NCBI GenBank assembly: GCA_025765595.1
Contig: JAIVFH010000084.1
Span: forward strand, 62,001 to 126,000
Origin: Obelidium mucronatum
Taxonomy: Eukaryota; Chytridiomycota; Chytridiomycetes; Chytridiales; Chytriomycetaceae
Direction: 5' to 3'
DNA: 64,000 nucleotides
Positions 47,548-57,233 of the stretch are shown piece by piece. Each line of letters begins with the position of its first letter. The first letter of the stretch is position 1. The notes beneath the pieces were generated by a model that had not been told where the DNA came from, ran no database searches, and saw only the letters and a list, made by a program, of their open reading frames with translations. The position numbers and the translations under genes are program-made.

Positions 47548-48724
47548 ATGCAAAGCCAAAACATGGTCCACTCTCCCCTGCCCAAAGAGGAGAGCAATCA
47601 ATTTCGTGCCGGATACCAAGACTTTCCTGAGACGTTCCGCGGGATCGTGGCGGACGAGCTCGACGCCCTCCTCCTGATTGAAGCCTGTATAGGTAATGCC
47701 GATCTCTTATCTTGATAAAAAAAAAATCATGCTACGCCTCTATCCTAAACCATTATACTGTCCCCCCCGCCCCTCTATTGGAAATTTTTTTTTTTACAGG
47801 TAACATGCTGTGTGCAATCAACATGAACCCACTGTCGATGGCGTCTCTCCGAATCCAGAGTGGAAGTGTGATTGTGTTTTCTGAAAACTCGAGTCCCGCT
47901 CATATGCAGAGATGGCGAGACGGGTTGTCGTGGAGTCCTTCGAGGAATCAAGGGCCCTTTTTGTTGTACAAGTGAGAAGGTTTTTTTTTGATACGTGTGT
48001 GTGTGGGATTTGTCCGTTTAGTTGACCCCAGTTGTCTTTAAATAGAGAGATTGACGAATGCAAAAAGATTCTTCCCAATGGATTGGCAAAAAGAACAATG
48101 TGAGTTTTATACTATAGGAAACAAAACGGGGAGATTAAAAGTTTAAACTCAACTCAAATAATAAGAACTCTGCCCGGTAGCGATGGACTACGGTATCGGG
48201 TTATTTCATACTACCACCCACAAGACGTGAACCCGCTAAACTTTAGCCGGTTTCGAAGACAGCAAGGGCCAGTTGTTTTGTCATGTCCTTCCCAAATGTC
48301 CGAGTTCCGACGATTTCTCGTCAATATTCATCAAACCGAACATGTCGCCGGTCTTGTGGCTCGTGCTTTTAAGGAATCCAATAATGTGATGGATAGTCCT
48401 CAGTCACTACAATTTCCGAGGGTACAGCCACAGCATTATCAGCCGGAGCAGTTTTCGACAACCTATAATCCACCATCAATGGTGGCAGAGCCGTATTCTC
48501 CACCGCCTACCATCGCTGGAGAGAAGGAGTCGTATTATCAGAACATGTACTACTCTGACAATGGCAGTTATCACCCTGGTGCCCAAGCCTGTTCTTGTGG
48601 CGGAATTGGGCAAATGCAATTTCGACAACTGATGCACCAACACGCCCATTCAAACTGGCTAACTCGACCGTTGAGTTTGGCGCCACTCCGATATGAATGT
48701 AGGAATGATATGCACTTGGGATAA
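47548..48724 (+). CDS. W16: WOPR-domain putative transcription factor (C-S-C-G-G tail)
   Basis: Exons 47548-47692, 47800-47971, 48046-48099 and 48166-48724 give 309 residues. The first intron falls within E-A-C-I | G-N-M-L. Part a is F-R-G-I-V-A-D-E-L-D-A-L-L-L-I-E-A-C ... I-Q-S-G-S-V-I-V-F. R-W-R-D-G is unsplit. Exon 3 is only 54 bases and covers a much shortened spacer between L-L-Y-K and P-N-G-L-A-K-R-T. An intron splits K-R-T-I | T-L, a site otherwise seen only in W21. Part b continues P-G-S-D-G-L and V-I-S-Y-Y-H-P-Q-D-V. The tail is C-S-C-G-G-I-G with L-S-L-A-P-L. Confidence 0.85.
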
Positions 48725-49183
48725 ATGAAAAAAACTGAGTAATAGTGTAAGAAGAAAGAATAAATAAGTTAATTTCAGGTTTTTATTACGGCTGGGTTTG
48801 CGAAAAAAAAATGTAGTGGAAGTATTCATTATAAGCGATGGAATGAAATATGGAGATCACGTAAACCGGAACATTTTTATGGTGATTTAAGGGGTCTAGA
48901 GTGTCTTTAGTCATTTTGACAAGAATAGTTGTTGTTTTGATCCAAGCATTTTTCAGCAAGTTCCAAGTTATTGATTGTCATCAAGAATAGCCGAAAATTC
49001 CATTCCAAGAAGCATGTGCGGCAGGAAATAATCAGTTTTTTTTTGAGGAACCATCAAAAAAATTTAATTAGAAAACCAGTTTGGAATCACACTTGTCATT
49101 CTTCCAGCCAGGGAGGAAAAAAAAAAGTTGTCATCCATCAGTGTACCGTTAAGAAGGGAGGCGAAGAAGGCACACGGATTAGA
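48725..49183. other. Intergenic W16-W17
   Basis: AT-rich spacer, ending at the short first exon of W17. The sharp change to GC-rich sequence occurs only inside W17 exon 2. Nothing else is recognised. Confidence 0.35.
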
Positions 49184-50146
49184 ATGATTGGAGAAGGAAG
49201 AGCAAATGCGTTTCCGGAAACCTTCTTTGGGTAAGTGAGGTGCTAGATTGGCTTTTGCCCATTCGGCCAATGCCCGCTTGCTTGTGTCGGAGATGGGAAG
49301 TGGTGATGCTAATTTACGAACTCTAGATTCGTCCGCGACAAGTCAGATGCCTCGATACTAGTCGAGGCAGTCATCTCCGGGCGCCTGCAGGCCGTGTCGC
49401 ACTTCCCGACCGAGCCGGGCGGCCTGCCGTTCCGCAGCGGGTCGCTGATTGTTTTCTGCGAGTCGAAGCGGGTCCGGTGGCGCGACGGCGGCCTGTGGAC
49501 GACGTCGAAGGCCTCGGGCGACTTTCTGCTCTACCGCGAAGTTTGTCCGGACGACGGCGCGCTGCCTAGCGAACTCGAAGTCGAGGACAGCCTGGTGTTC
49601 ACGACGCCGAACGTGCGGCCGCAGACCCGCCTGGTGCCAAACGGGATGGCAAAGCGCACTATTACGCTGATGGGCAGCGACGGCCTAAGATACAGAGTCA
49701 TCGGGTACTTCCGCCCGCGAGACGTCGAGCACTACTACAGGCAGACGACACAGGTCCCGCTGGTGCATCTGCCGCTGCCAAGCGATATTCCGCATCTGTC
49801 GCAGCTGCAGCGGTTCAATGACCTTCCCCAGCAACAGCAGCAGCAGTATCACCATCAAGTACTGCCAAATCGCCCATCACCTTCTTCTTCATCACACAGC
49901 ACGCCAATACGCGGAAGCCCACAGACATTCAATGCACCATTACGCAGCATGCCGTCATCATCAAATTACTACCCACCGCGCCCTGGTTGTCCTTGTGGCG
50001 GCCTTTCCGGCCTATCACATTGGGATTACCATAGAATAGACCCGATATGGATGACCTACCCTGTCATTCTCGCTCCAATCAATCGCAACTTTTCAGCAAC
50101 TCAGCAATCACGGGAACCACATCAACAGTACTCATTCCATCAGTAG
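49184..50146 (+). CDS. W17: WOPR-domain putative transcription factor, GC-rich and intron-poor
   Basis: Exons 49184-49230 (M-I-G ... E-T-F-F-G) and 49327-50146 give 288 residues. All introns downstream of F-F-G are absent: R-W-R-D-G-G-L-W, L-L-Y-R-E-V and L-R-Y-R-V-I-G-Y-F are continuous. Part a is F-V-R-D-K-S-D-A-S-I-L-V-E-A-V ... F-R-S-G-S-L-I-V-F. Part b is N-G-M-A-K-R-T-I-T-L-M-G-S-D-G-L. From about 49330 to 49815 the DNA is strikingly GC-rich (47 of the 60 bases at 49381-49440 are G or C), with codons such as GCG, CGC, CTG and GAC that neighbours avoid. After about 49820 it returns to the usual composition with a polyQ linker. The tail is C-P-C-G-G-L-S-G with P-V-I-L-A-P-I. Confidence 0.88.
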
Positions 50147-50774
50147 AACCTTACAAGAGACAAAAAAACGAGAAAGACGACTTTTTTTATATTCTTTTTA
50201 TTTGGGCATGTTTTTCTTGTGTACTTAGTTTTTTTTTTGCTTTTGTTAGACTGTTTTTTGTTTTTTCTTTTGCATACCGTATACAATGAAGATTACTAAG
50301 TTAAGTTTTATGATCTTTGTTTTTCAGACCCGCAACATTGTATCGCCAAAACTGAATGGTATAATGTATGTATCAATATATTGGAATATGGAATTCAATA
50401 ATAGGATAGCGTTTCAAAGATAACACTGGTTCATCAAATTGAATATTTTTTCTCATTGCGTCATTGATTTTTTAGGGCTTGACCATACACTGATAAGGTG
50501 ACAAATAAGAGTTGCGGGTCATCACAGTTGACCAGGGTCAGACCAAGACAAGTGGTTCAATTAAGTGAGTTATTTAACGCTAGCGGCCCTTGCTTTCCTG
50601 CACTTTGCAGTATGAAATATAAGTGCGTGGTGGCAAAATCAAAAAAATCTCGAAGGCACGCAAATTGGCACGCCATTGATAAGCAAAAGTCTTATCATCT
50701 GAAAACCCTTGATAACGGGAGCATAAAAAAAAAGCAACCGAGGCAAAATCAAATCATCGACAACAGTATATACA
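50147..50774. other. Intergenic W17-W18
   Basis: AT-rich spacer of about 630 bases. A T-rich block lies just after W17 (50180-50275). No gene, repeat or poly-A tract pointing to retroposition is seen at the W18 side. Confidence 0.35.
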
Positions 50775-51623
50775 ATGCAGCAGCCAACACCATCAATGCA
50801 ACAGTCATCTGCAACACCACAATTCTTCAGCGACTATGTTTCCTCACTGACGTTATCTGGCCAGCGCTTTGAAACATTCTACGGACACGTCAACTCTGCA
50901 CAAGACTGTAAACTACTGGTTGAGCAATGCATTGCAGGGAAACTGCCACTTCTCAGCAACAATAACTGCGTCGATTCGAAACAGTTACGGATTCGAAGCG
51001 GCACAGTCATTGTCTTTGAAGAAGGAGCCATCAAAATTTTCCGAGACGGCGGGAAATGGAGTCTATCAAGAAGCAGGGGCCGATTCCTCATGTACCGCGA
51101 GATTGAACAGATTACAAGCAAGAACTTTCAGCAGATTCGACAGAGTTATAAAGAACCTCCTGAATTCCAAACTAGTGGACTTCGACCAAATACACGGTTG
51201 GTAGTCAATGGTCTTGTGAAACGGACAGCCACAGTTATGGGGTCGAATGGGAAGTCGTTTCGCATCGTTGCCTACTTTTATCCCAAAGATGTGGATCCAC
51301 TCAATCCTCGGGCTCACTTGGATACGCCTTCCAAGTTGGCGTTACGTAAAACTACACCTTTGGTAGTGTGCCGTTCTCCCACTCCAGAATTTGTGTTGAA
51401 ATCGCATAATTCAAGCCCAACCATCGTGCCGCTGTCTCCAGCACCTGAGTCTGAGCGGTCCACACCGCATTTACAGTACCATGTCAAGCATCCATTCACG
51501 TCGCATCAAGCTGTAGCACCTGGCCTCCCGCATTTATCAAGTATTGGGGTAATGCTTTTAACGTTGGATGGTTCACCAAACTGGCTGAATGAACCCGTCC
51601 ACTTGAAACCATTACGTCTTTGA
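50775..51623 (+). CDS. W18: intronless WOPR-domain protein
   Basis: A single uninterrupted frame of 282 residues holds the entire protein: R-F-E-T-F-Y-G-H-V-N-S-A-Q-D-C-K-L-L-V, I-R-S-G-T-V-I-V-F-E-E, F-R-D-G-G-K-W-S-L-S-R, F-L-M-Y-R-E-I-E, then L-R-P-N-T-R-L-V-V-N-G-L, V-K-R-T-A-T-V-M-G-S-N-G-K and I-V-A-Y-F-Y-P-K-D-V. Every intron position used elsewhere in the family is closed. The Cys motif of the tail is gone, but the end keeps N-W-L-N-E-P-V-H-L-K-P-L. It could be a retrocopy or the end point of stepwise intron loss, as also seen in W17, W13 and W14. R-W-R is changed to I-F-R. Confidence 0.88.
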   Translation: MQQPTPSMQQSSATPQFFSDYVSSLTLSGQRFETFYGHVNSAQDCKLLVEQCIAGKLPLLSNNNCVDSKQLRIRSGTVIVFEEGAIKIFRDGGKWSLSRSRGRFLMYREIEQITSKNFQQIRQSYKEPPEFQTSGLRPNTRLVVNGLVKRTATVMGSNGKSFRIVAYFYPKDVDPLNPRAHLDTPSKLALRKTTPLVVCRSPTPEFVLKSHNSSPTIVPLSPAPESERSTPHLQYHVKHPFTSHQAVAPGLPHLSSIGVMLLTLDGSPNWLNEPVHLKPLRL

Positions 51624-52120
51624 TTTCATTTTTTTTCAAGTTAGTTTTTAATATTTTGAATCGCTTTAATGGTATAATTGCAATAGAATCTTTGATTGTG
51701 ACTTGTTTGTGTGACCTTAGATAGCGAGTTTGAATTGGTATTGAATTGGTGTCTTCTCTGCGAAGCAACACGCATCTGGATGCACCTTTGTCTGATGCGA
51801 TACTTAAACAATTGTCAGCAAGAAAAAAAAGCCTGTTGTGATGAGGGTACCTCCCAACCAAAGATCAAGATAACTGCCCCCACCCAGACAAAACAAAAAC
51901 CTCATATGGAAAAAAAACAGACACCTCAAAAACAAAAGAAAAAGAAAGCAGAACCTGAAATAACACCAACACTGAGAACTTTATCTCCACTTTTCGTCTC
52001 GTTAGATTAAATTTCTTGGAGGAGCGCTTCAACGACTTTACTTTTTTGAAAAAACAGAAGCAAACAAAAAAAAAAAAGTTGCTGTGTTCAAGCCCGAGAA
52101 ACCCAACCACTTCTTGCCAA
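51624..52120. other. Intergenic W18-W19
   Basis: AT-rich spacer. A short Lys-rich open frame at 51711-52010 is of low complexity and is judged non-coding. Confidence 0.35.
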
Positions 52121-52962
52121 ATGGCTCAGTTCAACTACCAGCCGCCGCCGCAACAATCGTATCCGTACGAAGCAAGTGGATTACCGCTGGCTACTCAGAG
52201 CGGAAACCAGTCTCAGCCAAGCGGATCATGGCACAACCACCACCACCAGCGGCAGCAGCCTATCACTCCCCAATACCCCCCCTCCCAGACTCACTATGCT
52301 CCTCAGGGCCACACTGGTCACCACCAAAGTTCATCCAATCAGTCGAGTAGCTCGCATCTGTCGCAGCAGCAACCTCACGCCACTGCCAATGCTCGCTTCT
52401 ATCCTCCCCAGCAACATTCGACCCCTCAACCAACTCAGCCGACTTCGAGCCAGCAATCAGAGACGTTCTATGGGTGAGTTTTTGTCGATAGAAGGAGGAC
52501 ATTTATTTTATATGGGGAGATGGATCCTGAAACCCGGCCTGGGAGACTTTATCAGCTTTTAATTGATAAGACTTAACTTACTGATACCAAACAAAAAAAA
52601 ACCCCCCACCACAGATTCGTCAAGGACGAAATAGACGCCAAAATCCTCATTGAAGCGTGCGTAAACAAGGAACTGCCATTAATCCCCGACATCCCATGCG
52701 GCGGGGAAGGTGCCTCCTCAGGAAAAGTCTACGTCTTTTGTGAATCAAGCTCACAGATTTTGAAGATGCGGTGGCGGGATGGTTTGCATTGGTCGAGTTC
52801 GCGGATTTCGGGGAATTTTTTGTTGTATCGGGAAGTAGAGTCGACGGATGTTCCGACGAATGTACAACGGGCGCAGGAGAAGGAGGCTACGGCGCTGTTT
52901 ACGACGAGTAGTTTGAGGCCTTATACTCGATTGATACCCAATGGTGAGGGCTTTTGGATTTC

Positions 52963-52993
<31 letters not shown>

Positions 52994-53612
52994 CGATCGG
53001 AGGCTAAATTTCTATATGTTCAGGATTGGCAAAACGGACGATTAGTTTAACAGGATCCGATGGCCTTCGTTATAGGTAATTAGATTGTGTCACTCGAGGC
53101 GAACTACCCTAACTTTTTTTTCTATACACAGAGTCATCAACTACTTTTACCCAAAGTTTGTTGAACATCATTACGCGCCTCCAAATCTTCGACAAATCTT
53201 TGACCCGAATGCTCGCGGTATGCTTCAGATGCCGTCTCAGGTGCCGCACCTCCAAAAATACAATACCAGCAGTCAACCGGCAACAAAATCGAATTCTACA
53301 GCTGGCGCAGCAACATCATCAAATATACAATCAGATTCAATGGAAACCCTTGCGCCTCAATCCCACGCCATGCGAAACAGTCCCCAAAACACTGCCATCA
53401 GGCTACCGCCGCTGGAAAATAACAGGAGTCAAACATCACAGTATTTACCAGTTCGACCAGATGTCCAGCAACAGCACTTTCATCAACATCAGCCTTTATA
53501 TCCAGGAATAAGAGAACTATCCAAGGCGTTCGAGGGGAATCCGAATTGGGCAGAGTCGCCTGTTATATTGGCGCCGCTGCTCCTACAAGGAGTGAAGTGG
53601 GGAGATCGATAG
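52121..53612 (+). CDS. W19: WOPR-domain putative transcription factor with Gln/His-rich N-terminus
   Basis: Exons 52121-52473 (ends S-E-T-F-Y-G), 52615-52943, 53024-53075 and 53132-53612 give 404 residues. The N-terminal 110 residues are rich in Gln, His, Pro and Ser, typical of activation regions. Part a is F-V-K-D-E-I-D-A-K-I-L-I-E-A-C ... S-S-G-K-V-Y-V-F-C-E. R-W-R-D-G-L-H-W-S-S-S-R and L-L-Y-R-E-V-E are uninterrupted. An intron splits N-G | L-A-K-R-T and contains 30 T in a row (52964-52993). Part b is I-S-L-T-G-S-D-G-L, then Y-R | V-I-N-Y-F-Y-P-K. The tail keeps N-W-A-E-S-P-V-I-L-A-P-L, but the Cys pair is lost. Confidence 0.87.
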
Positions 53613-54020
53613 ATTTATGTACTATACGAAAAATAAATAAAATGGGGAAGAATTAAACAGTGAATGATGATCGTTTTTTTCTTTTTCATTTCATCGTTGG
53701 GCTTGTGGTTTGGCTTGTGGGAGTCGACTGTCTTGACATTTATCTGAGGCCCAAGAATATACACACAGGCAGATGCGTCGAATCTCAAAAGCATGTGAAA
53801 TGCCAGATTGGCAGTTAATGAAATACAAATCAGCACGGACCAAAGCACGGATCCCGAAAAAAAAATTTTGCATGTTTTCGCTGATGCAATCGCACGTGCC
53901 CCTTCCTGTGCAATTTCGTAATGCCCACGCCCCTCAAATATAAAAATCTAGCGAAAAGACAAGGAGCTACATTTTTCCCCCCTCCTTTTCAGCACTCCTC
54001 TTGGCGGACCCAAAAAAAAT
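53613..54020. other. Intergenic W19-W20
   Basis: Spacer with no recognised gene. A T-rich and CT-rich stretch precedes W20. Confidence 0.35.
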
Positions 54021-55237
54021 ATGACCATCGACACAACAAACGCACCAAAAGAAACCTGGTTTGGTTTCGTCAAGGACCGAACAGATGCATTGCTCCTGAT
54101 CAATGCTTGCTACTCGGGAACCCTTCAACCAATTACACTACCGTTTAATTCAATGTGCCTTCGGATCAGAAGTGGTTCCGTGGTGGTTACGGTTCAAAAG
54201 AATGACAATCAAAACTACTGTTTCAGATGGAGAGACAACCTTCATTGGACTGCTTCCAAGCTCACGGATAACTTTATGCTCTATGTATGTATATTTCGTT
54301 ATTATATTTTTGCACGTGCGGAATGATACTTTATGACGTATCCGACCGTGTTAATTCCTCATACCATCCCATGGAACTAAAACATTATCTGTATTCTTTT
54401 CTTCAGCGCCAAGTCCTTCATGTCAACCAGAAGGTCAAGTCACGCCAAAATACAATCAACAAATCCTGCCGATTCCACAATGGAAGTCTTCGCAGCAAGT
54501 CCGAGCTAATCGCCGACGGCCTTGCCAAGCGGTCATGGGGAACCGTTGGACCCGATGGCTTCTACTACCGCGTCACCCACTACTTTTACCCGGACCATGT
54601 CGAGCATTTTTATAATGGCGGGGAAAAGAGTGCATCTGCACCTGCCTTCCAGCGGCCGTGTGATATTCCCATGTTTGAGCAGTACAAGGAAATCGCGGCT
54701 GAGCAGTTTCGTGTTTTGGAGTCCAAGCCGGCGTCGCCAAAACAGAAGGAGCTTGCCTTGCCGGCAGAAGCTGTCGCTTTTGAACCTGTTGTTGCAAAGT
54801 ACAACGGGTCTGTTGTTCCACAGCCACCACCACCACCACAACAACAACGGGTCGATGCTGATGAGCAAAGACGCGGTTCAGTTGCTTCCTTGAAAAGTGC
54901 CTCTACAACCAAGGCCAGCAAAGCTGTTCCAAAGAGGCTGCAACAGGCAAAGCAGGTTATTCCACTTGAGCACGTGACGCGTCATGAAAGCATTCACCAC
55001 CAACGCCAACAACAACCAACCTACCACCCCCAAGCTCAACCATCTCATCAACGGCACAGCCAACACTACCAGCAATCACATTCCTTCTACAGCCATTCAA
55101 CACAATCTTCATCACATCATAGCCATTCCAAAACGTGCGGATGCGGGCCTCTGCCGTCTTTGTTGCGTAGCATCGACCGATTCCCACGGTTTGATGAGCG
55201 TAGCCTTATTTTACCGCCGTTGAGAGTTGTGGCGTGA
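54021..55237 (+). CDS. W20: WOPR-domain putative transcription factor, divergent tail
   Basis: Two exons, 54021-54284 and 54407-55237, join in phase 0 within L-Y|R to give 364 residues. Part a is T-W-F-G-F-V-K-D-R-T-D-A-L-L-L-I-N-A-C ... I-R-S-G-S-V-V-V. R-W-R-D-N-L-H-W-T-A-S-K replaces the usual D-G-x-x-W-S-x-S-R. Part b is A-D-G-L-A-K-R-S-W-G-T-V-G-P-D-G and V-T-H-Y-F-Y-P-D-H-V-E-H. The linker has a Pro run, a Lys-rich stretch and a long His/Gln/Ser-rich segment. The tail is a modified C-G-C-G-P-L with L-I-L-P-P-L. Confidence 0.85.
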
Positions 55238-55772
55238 ACTTTTTTACTTTGGAACCCTCTTTTCTCTTTTGCTACTCATGTTGTTGCTCCTTATGTATAC
55301 CACGCCGTGTTGTTTCGGTGGATTAATTTTTTTTCTGTTGCTTTGTGGTTTTTGTATAGTTGAGCAAAGAATAAATAACGTTCATAAATATATCTACAAC
55401 CACTGCTTACAGATCCGTTTGTTTCTGTTATAGTGGGATCTGCATGCGTTGTTAATTTTTCTTGCTGCAAGTTTCTCCCTGCTATCACTTTTTTTTGGAC
55501 ATACTGGCTTGGCTTGTACCTTGGGCTGAACGTACCTTGGGCTGAACGCGTTGAAGGCACAACATCCCAGACAGATACAAATCAGAAAAGTAGACAAAAT
55601 AGCCGATTCTCATTAGCTGTATATAGATTTAACTGCTGCAGAAGTTTCACAAAGGATTCCATCAGTTGAGATTTTTTTGTTTGTGGAGATCAGATTTCTG
55701 TTCGGAGATCATTCAGGGGGGTCATTTTTTAAAAGTGGCTACCCCCCCTTAACTTTTCTTTACTCTAACCAA
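55238..55772. other. Intergenic W20-W21
   Basis: AT-rich spacer of about 535 bases with no recognised gene. Confidence 0.35.
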
Positions 55773-56856
55773 ATGACTAACAATGCCAACATGAGACCGG
55801 CACCCCAGCGGTTGACCACGCAACCAAACTACGACTTTGAAACTTTCTACGGTAAATATGCTTTAATTTGGGTGTTGCTCTCCCACACTATCAAAATAAA
55901 AAGGTGGTTCTTTCCTTTGTTAAATGACTCGTGTGTTTTTTTCTTTACAGGATGGATTCAAAATCGGGCTGATGCGTTCTTGGTTATTGAAGCTTGTGTT
56001 ACGGGAATGTTGCATCCTGTCATGCCCTATATGCATACAAGCACTGAAATCCGAAGCGGATCAGTTGTAGTCTTTACGCAACGGTCGACGGATGTCAACT
56101 CGATTCGATGGAGGGTGAGTGAGGAAAAATAACGAGGGGCGACCAAATTTCGAGTTAACCTGTAAACAAAAAAAACAGGATGGTCGAAATTGGACAACTT
56201 CAAAGCTTTCGGAAAACTTTTTGCTGTACAGAGAGACGGAGCCGAAAGGAAGTCCGTATCGTGGCCCGGAAACCTGTGCACTCTTTCCTGCTGGAAGCCT
56301 GAGACCCAACACTCAATTGGTCCCTGATGGAATGTGCAAACGGACAATGTGAAATAATTATGATATATATAGACTATATATGTTGTTCTAATCTCCCTCT
56401 TTTTTTTGGTCTAGAACTTTGACTGGGAGCGATGGCTTGAGATATCGTGTGATAAGCTACTTTAAACCCAAAGACGTTGAGCATCGCGTTTCAAGAAAAC
56501 GAGCAACTCTAGGCCTTGGATTGAAAACTCCTTCGGAATTACACGAATTTGATGAAATCAAGCGGGTTTTAGCTTCAAGGGACCAGATTCTTTCAAATTC
56601 GCCAAACAACCAATTAGATTCAAGCACGTCCCCAAATTCAAGACTGCCAGGAATATCTGCTTTAATTAAGGAGAATTCAATGCCTGAGACACTATATAGG
56701 ATGCGGTATCAAGGCAGGTTGGAAACGTTTGGTTGTAGTTGCGGTGGACTTGGCGGGCTTCATCCATTTGATTACTTCCGTCGAGATCCGTCTTGGCTCA
56801 ATGAACCGGTTATTCTTGCCCCTTTGTGGGTGACGCACTATTTTTTAAAGAATTAG
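55773..56856 (+). CDS. W21: WOPR-domain putative transcription factor (C-S-C-G-G tail)
   Basis: Exons 55773-55851 (ends F-E-T-F-Y-G), 55951-56114, 56179-56348 and 56415-56856 give 284 residues. Part a is W-I-Q-N-R-A-D-A-F-L-V-I-E-A-C ... I-R-S-G-S-V-V-V-F. The R-W-R|D-G intron is kept, while L-L-Y-R-E is continuous. Part b is P-D-G-M-C-K-R-T, split by an intron at K-R-T-I | T-L as in W16, then T-G-S-D-G-L and V-I-S-Y-F-K-P-K-D-V-E-H. The tail is complete: C-S-C-G-G-L-G-G, D-Y-F-R-R-D-P-S-W and P-V-I-L-A-P-L. The N-terminus is very short (about 25 residues). Confidence 0.87.
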
Positions 56857-57233
56857 AATGTAATTTATGGGAATACAGTCCAAATCTTATCACGAAATAA
56901 TTAAGTATTATTGACACGTGTTAGAATCTGCTTTATCAGACCATTTCTATTTCTTTATAAATTGAGGCTGGAATAGATAAAGAATTAAGCTTGGCTGATT
57001 GGTGTACCCACATCTTACCGTAAGATTCGAAACGCTGCAGAAAGGAAAAAAAGAAAGAACTATTTTAAACCTTAAACACTAACCATTTTAGTTGGTCTTC
57101 ATTTCTGACTGATTACTGTCTGAAACCGCAGGGGGCACACCCAGCTGACTGAAACTCAAAAAAGGAAGAAACTCTTCCTGAAACAAACAGTCCATCAGGC
57201 TTCATTTGTAAACGTCTACAACTGTCAAGAACA
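56857..57233. other. Intergenic W21-W22
   Basis: AT-rich spacer; nothing recognised. Confidence 0.35.

Noticed and set aside
49330..49820. GC-rich patch of W17 as bacterial transfer or an inserted foreign gene
   Set aside because: The encoded protein is a normal WOPR family member continuous with its exon 1 and tail, so whole-gene transfer from bacteria is excluded; only the cause of the base composition remains open.
51711..52010. Lys-rich open frame between W18 and W19
   Set aside because: AT-rich low-complexity sequence with no ATG context, intron signal or similarity to neighbours.
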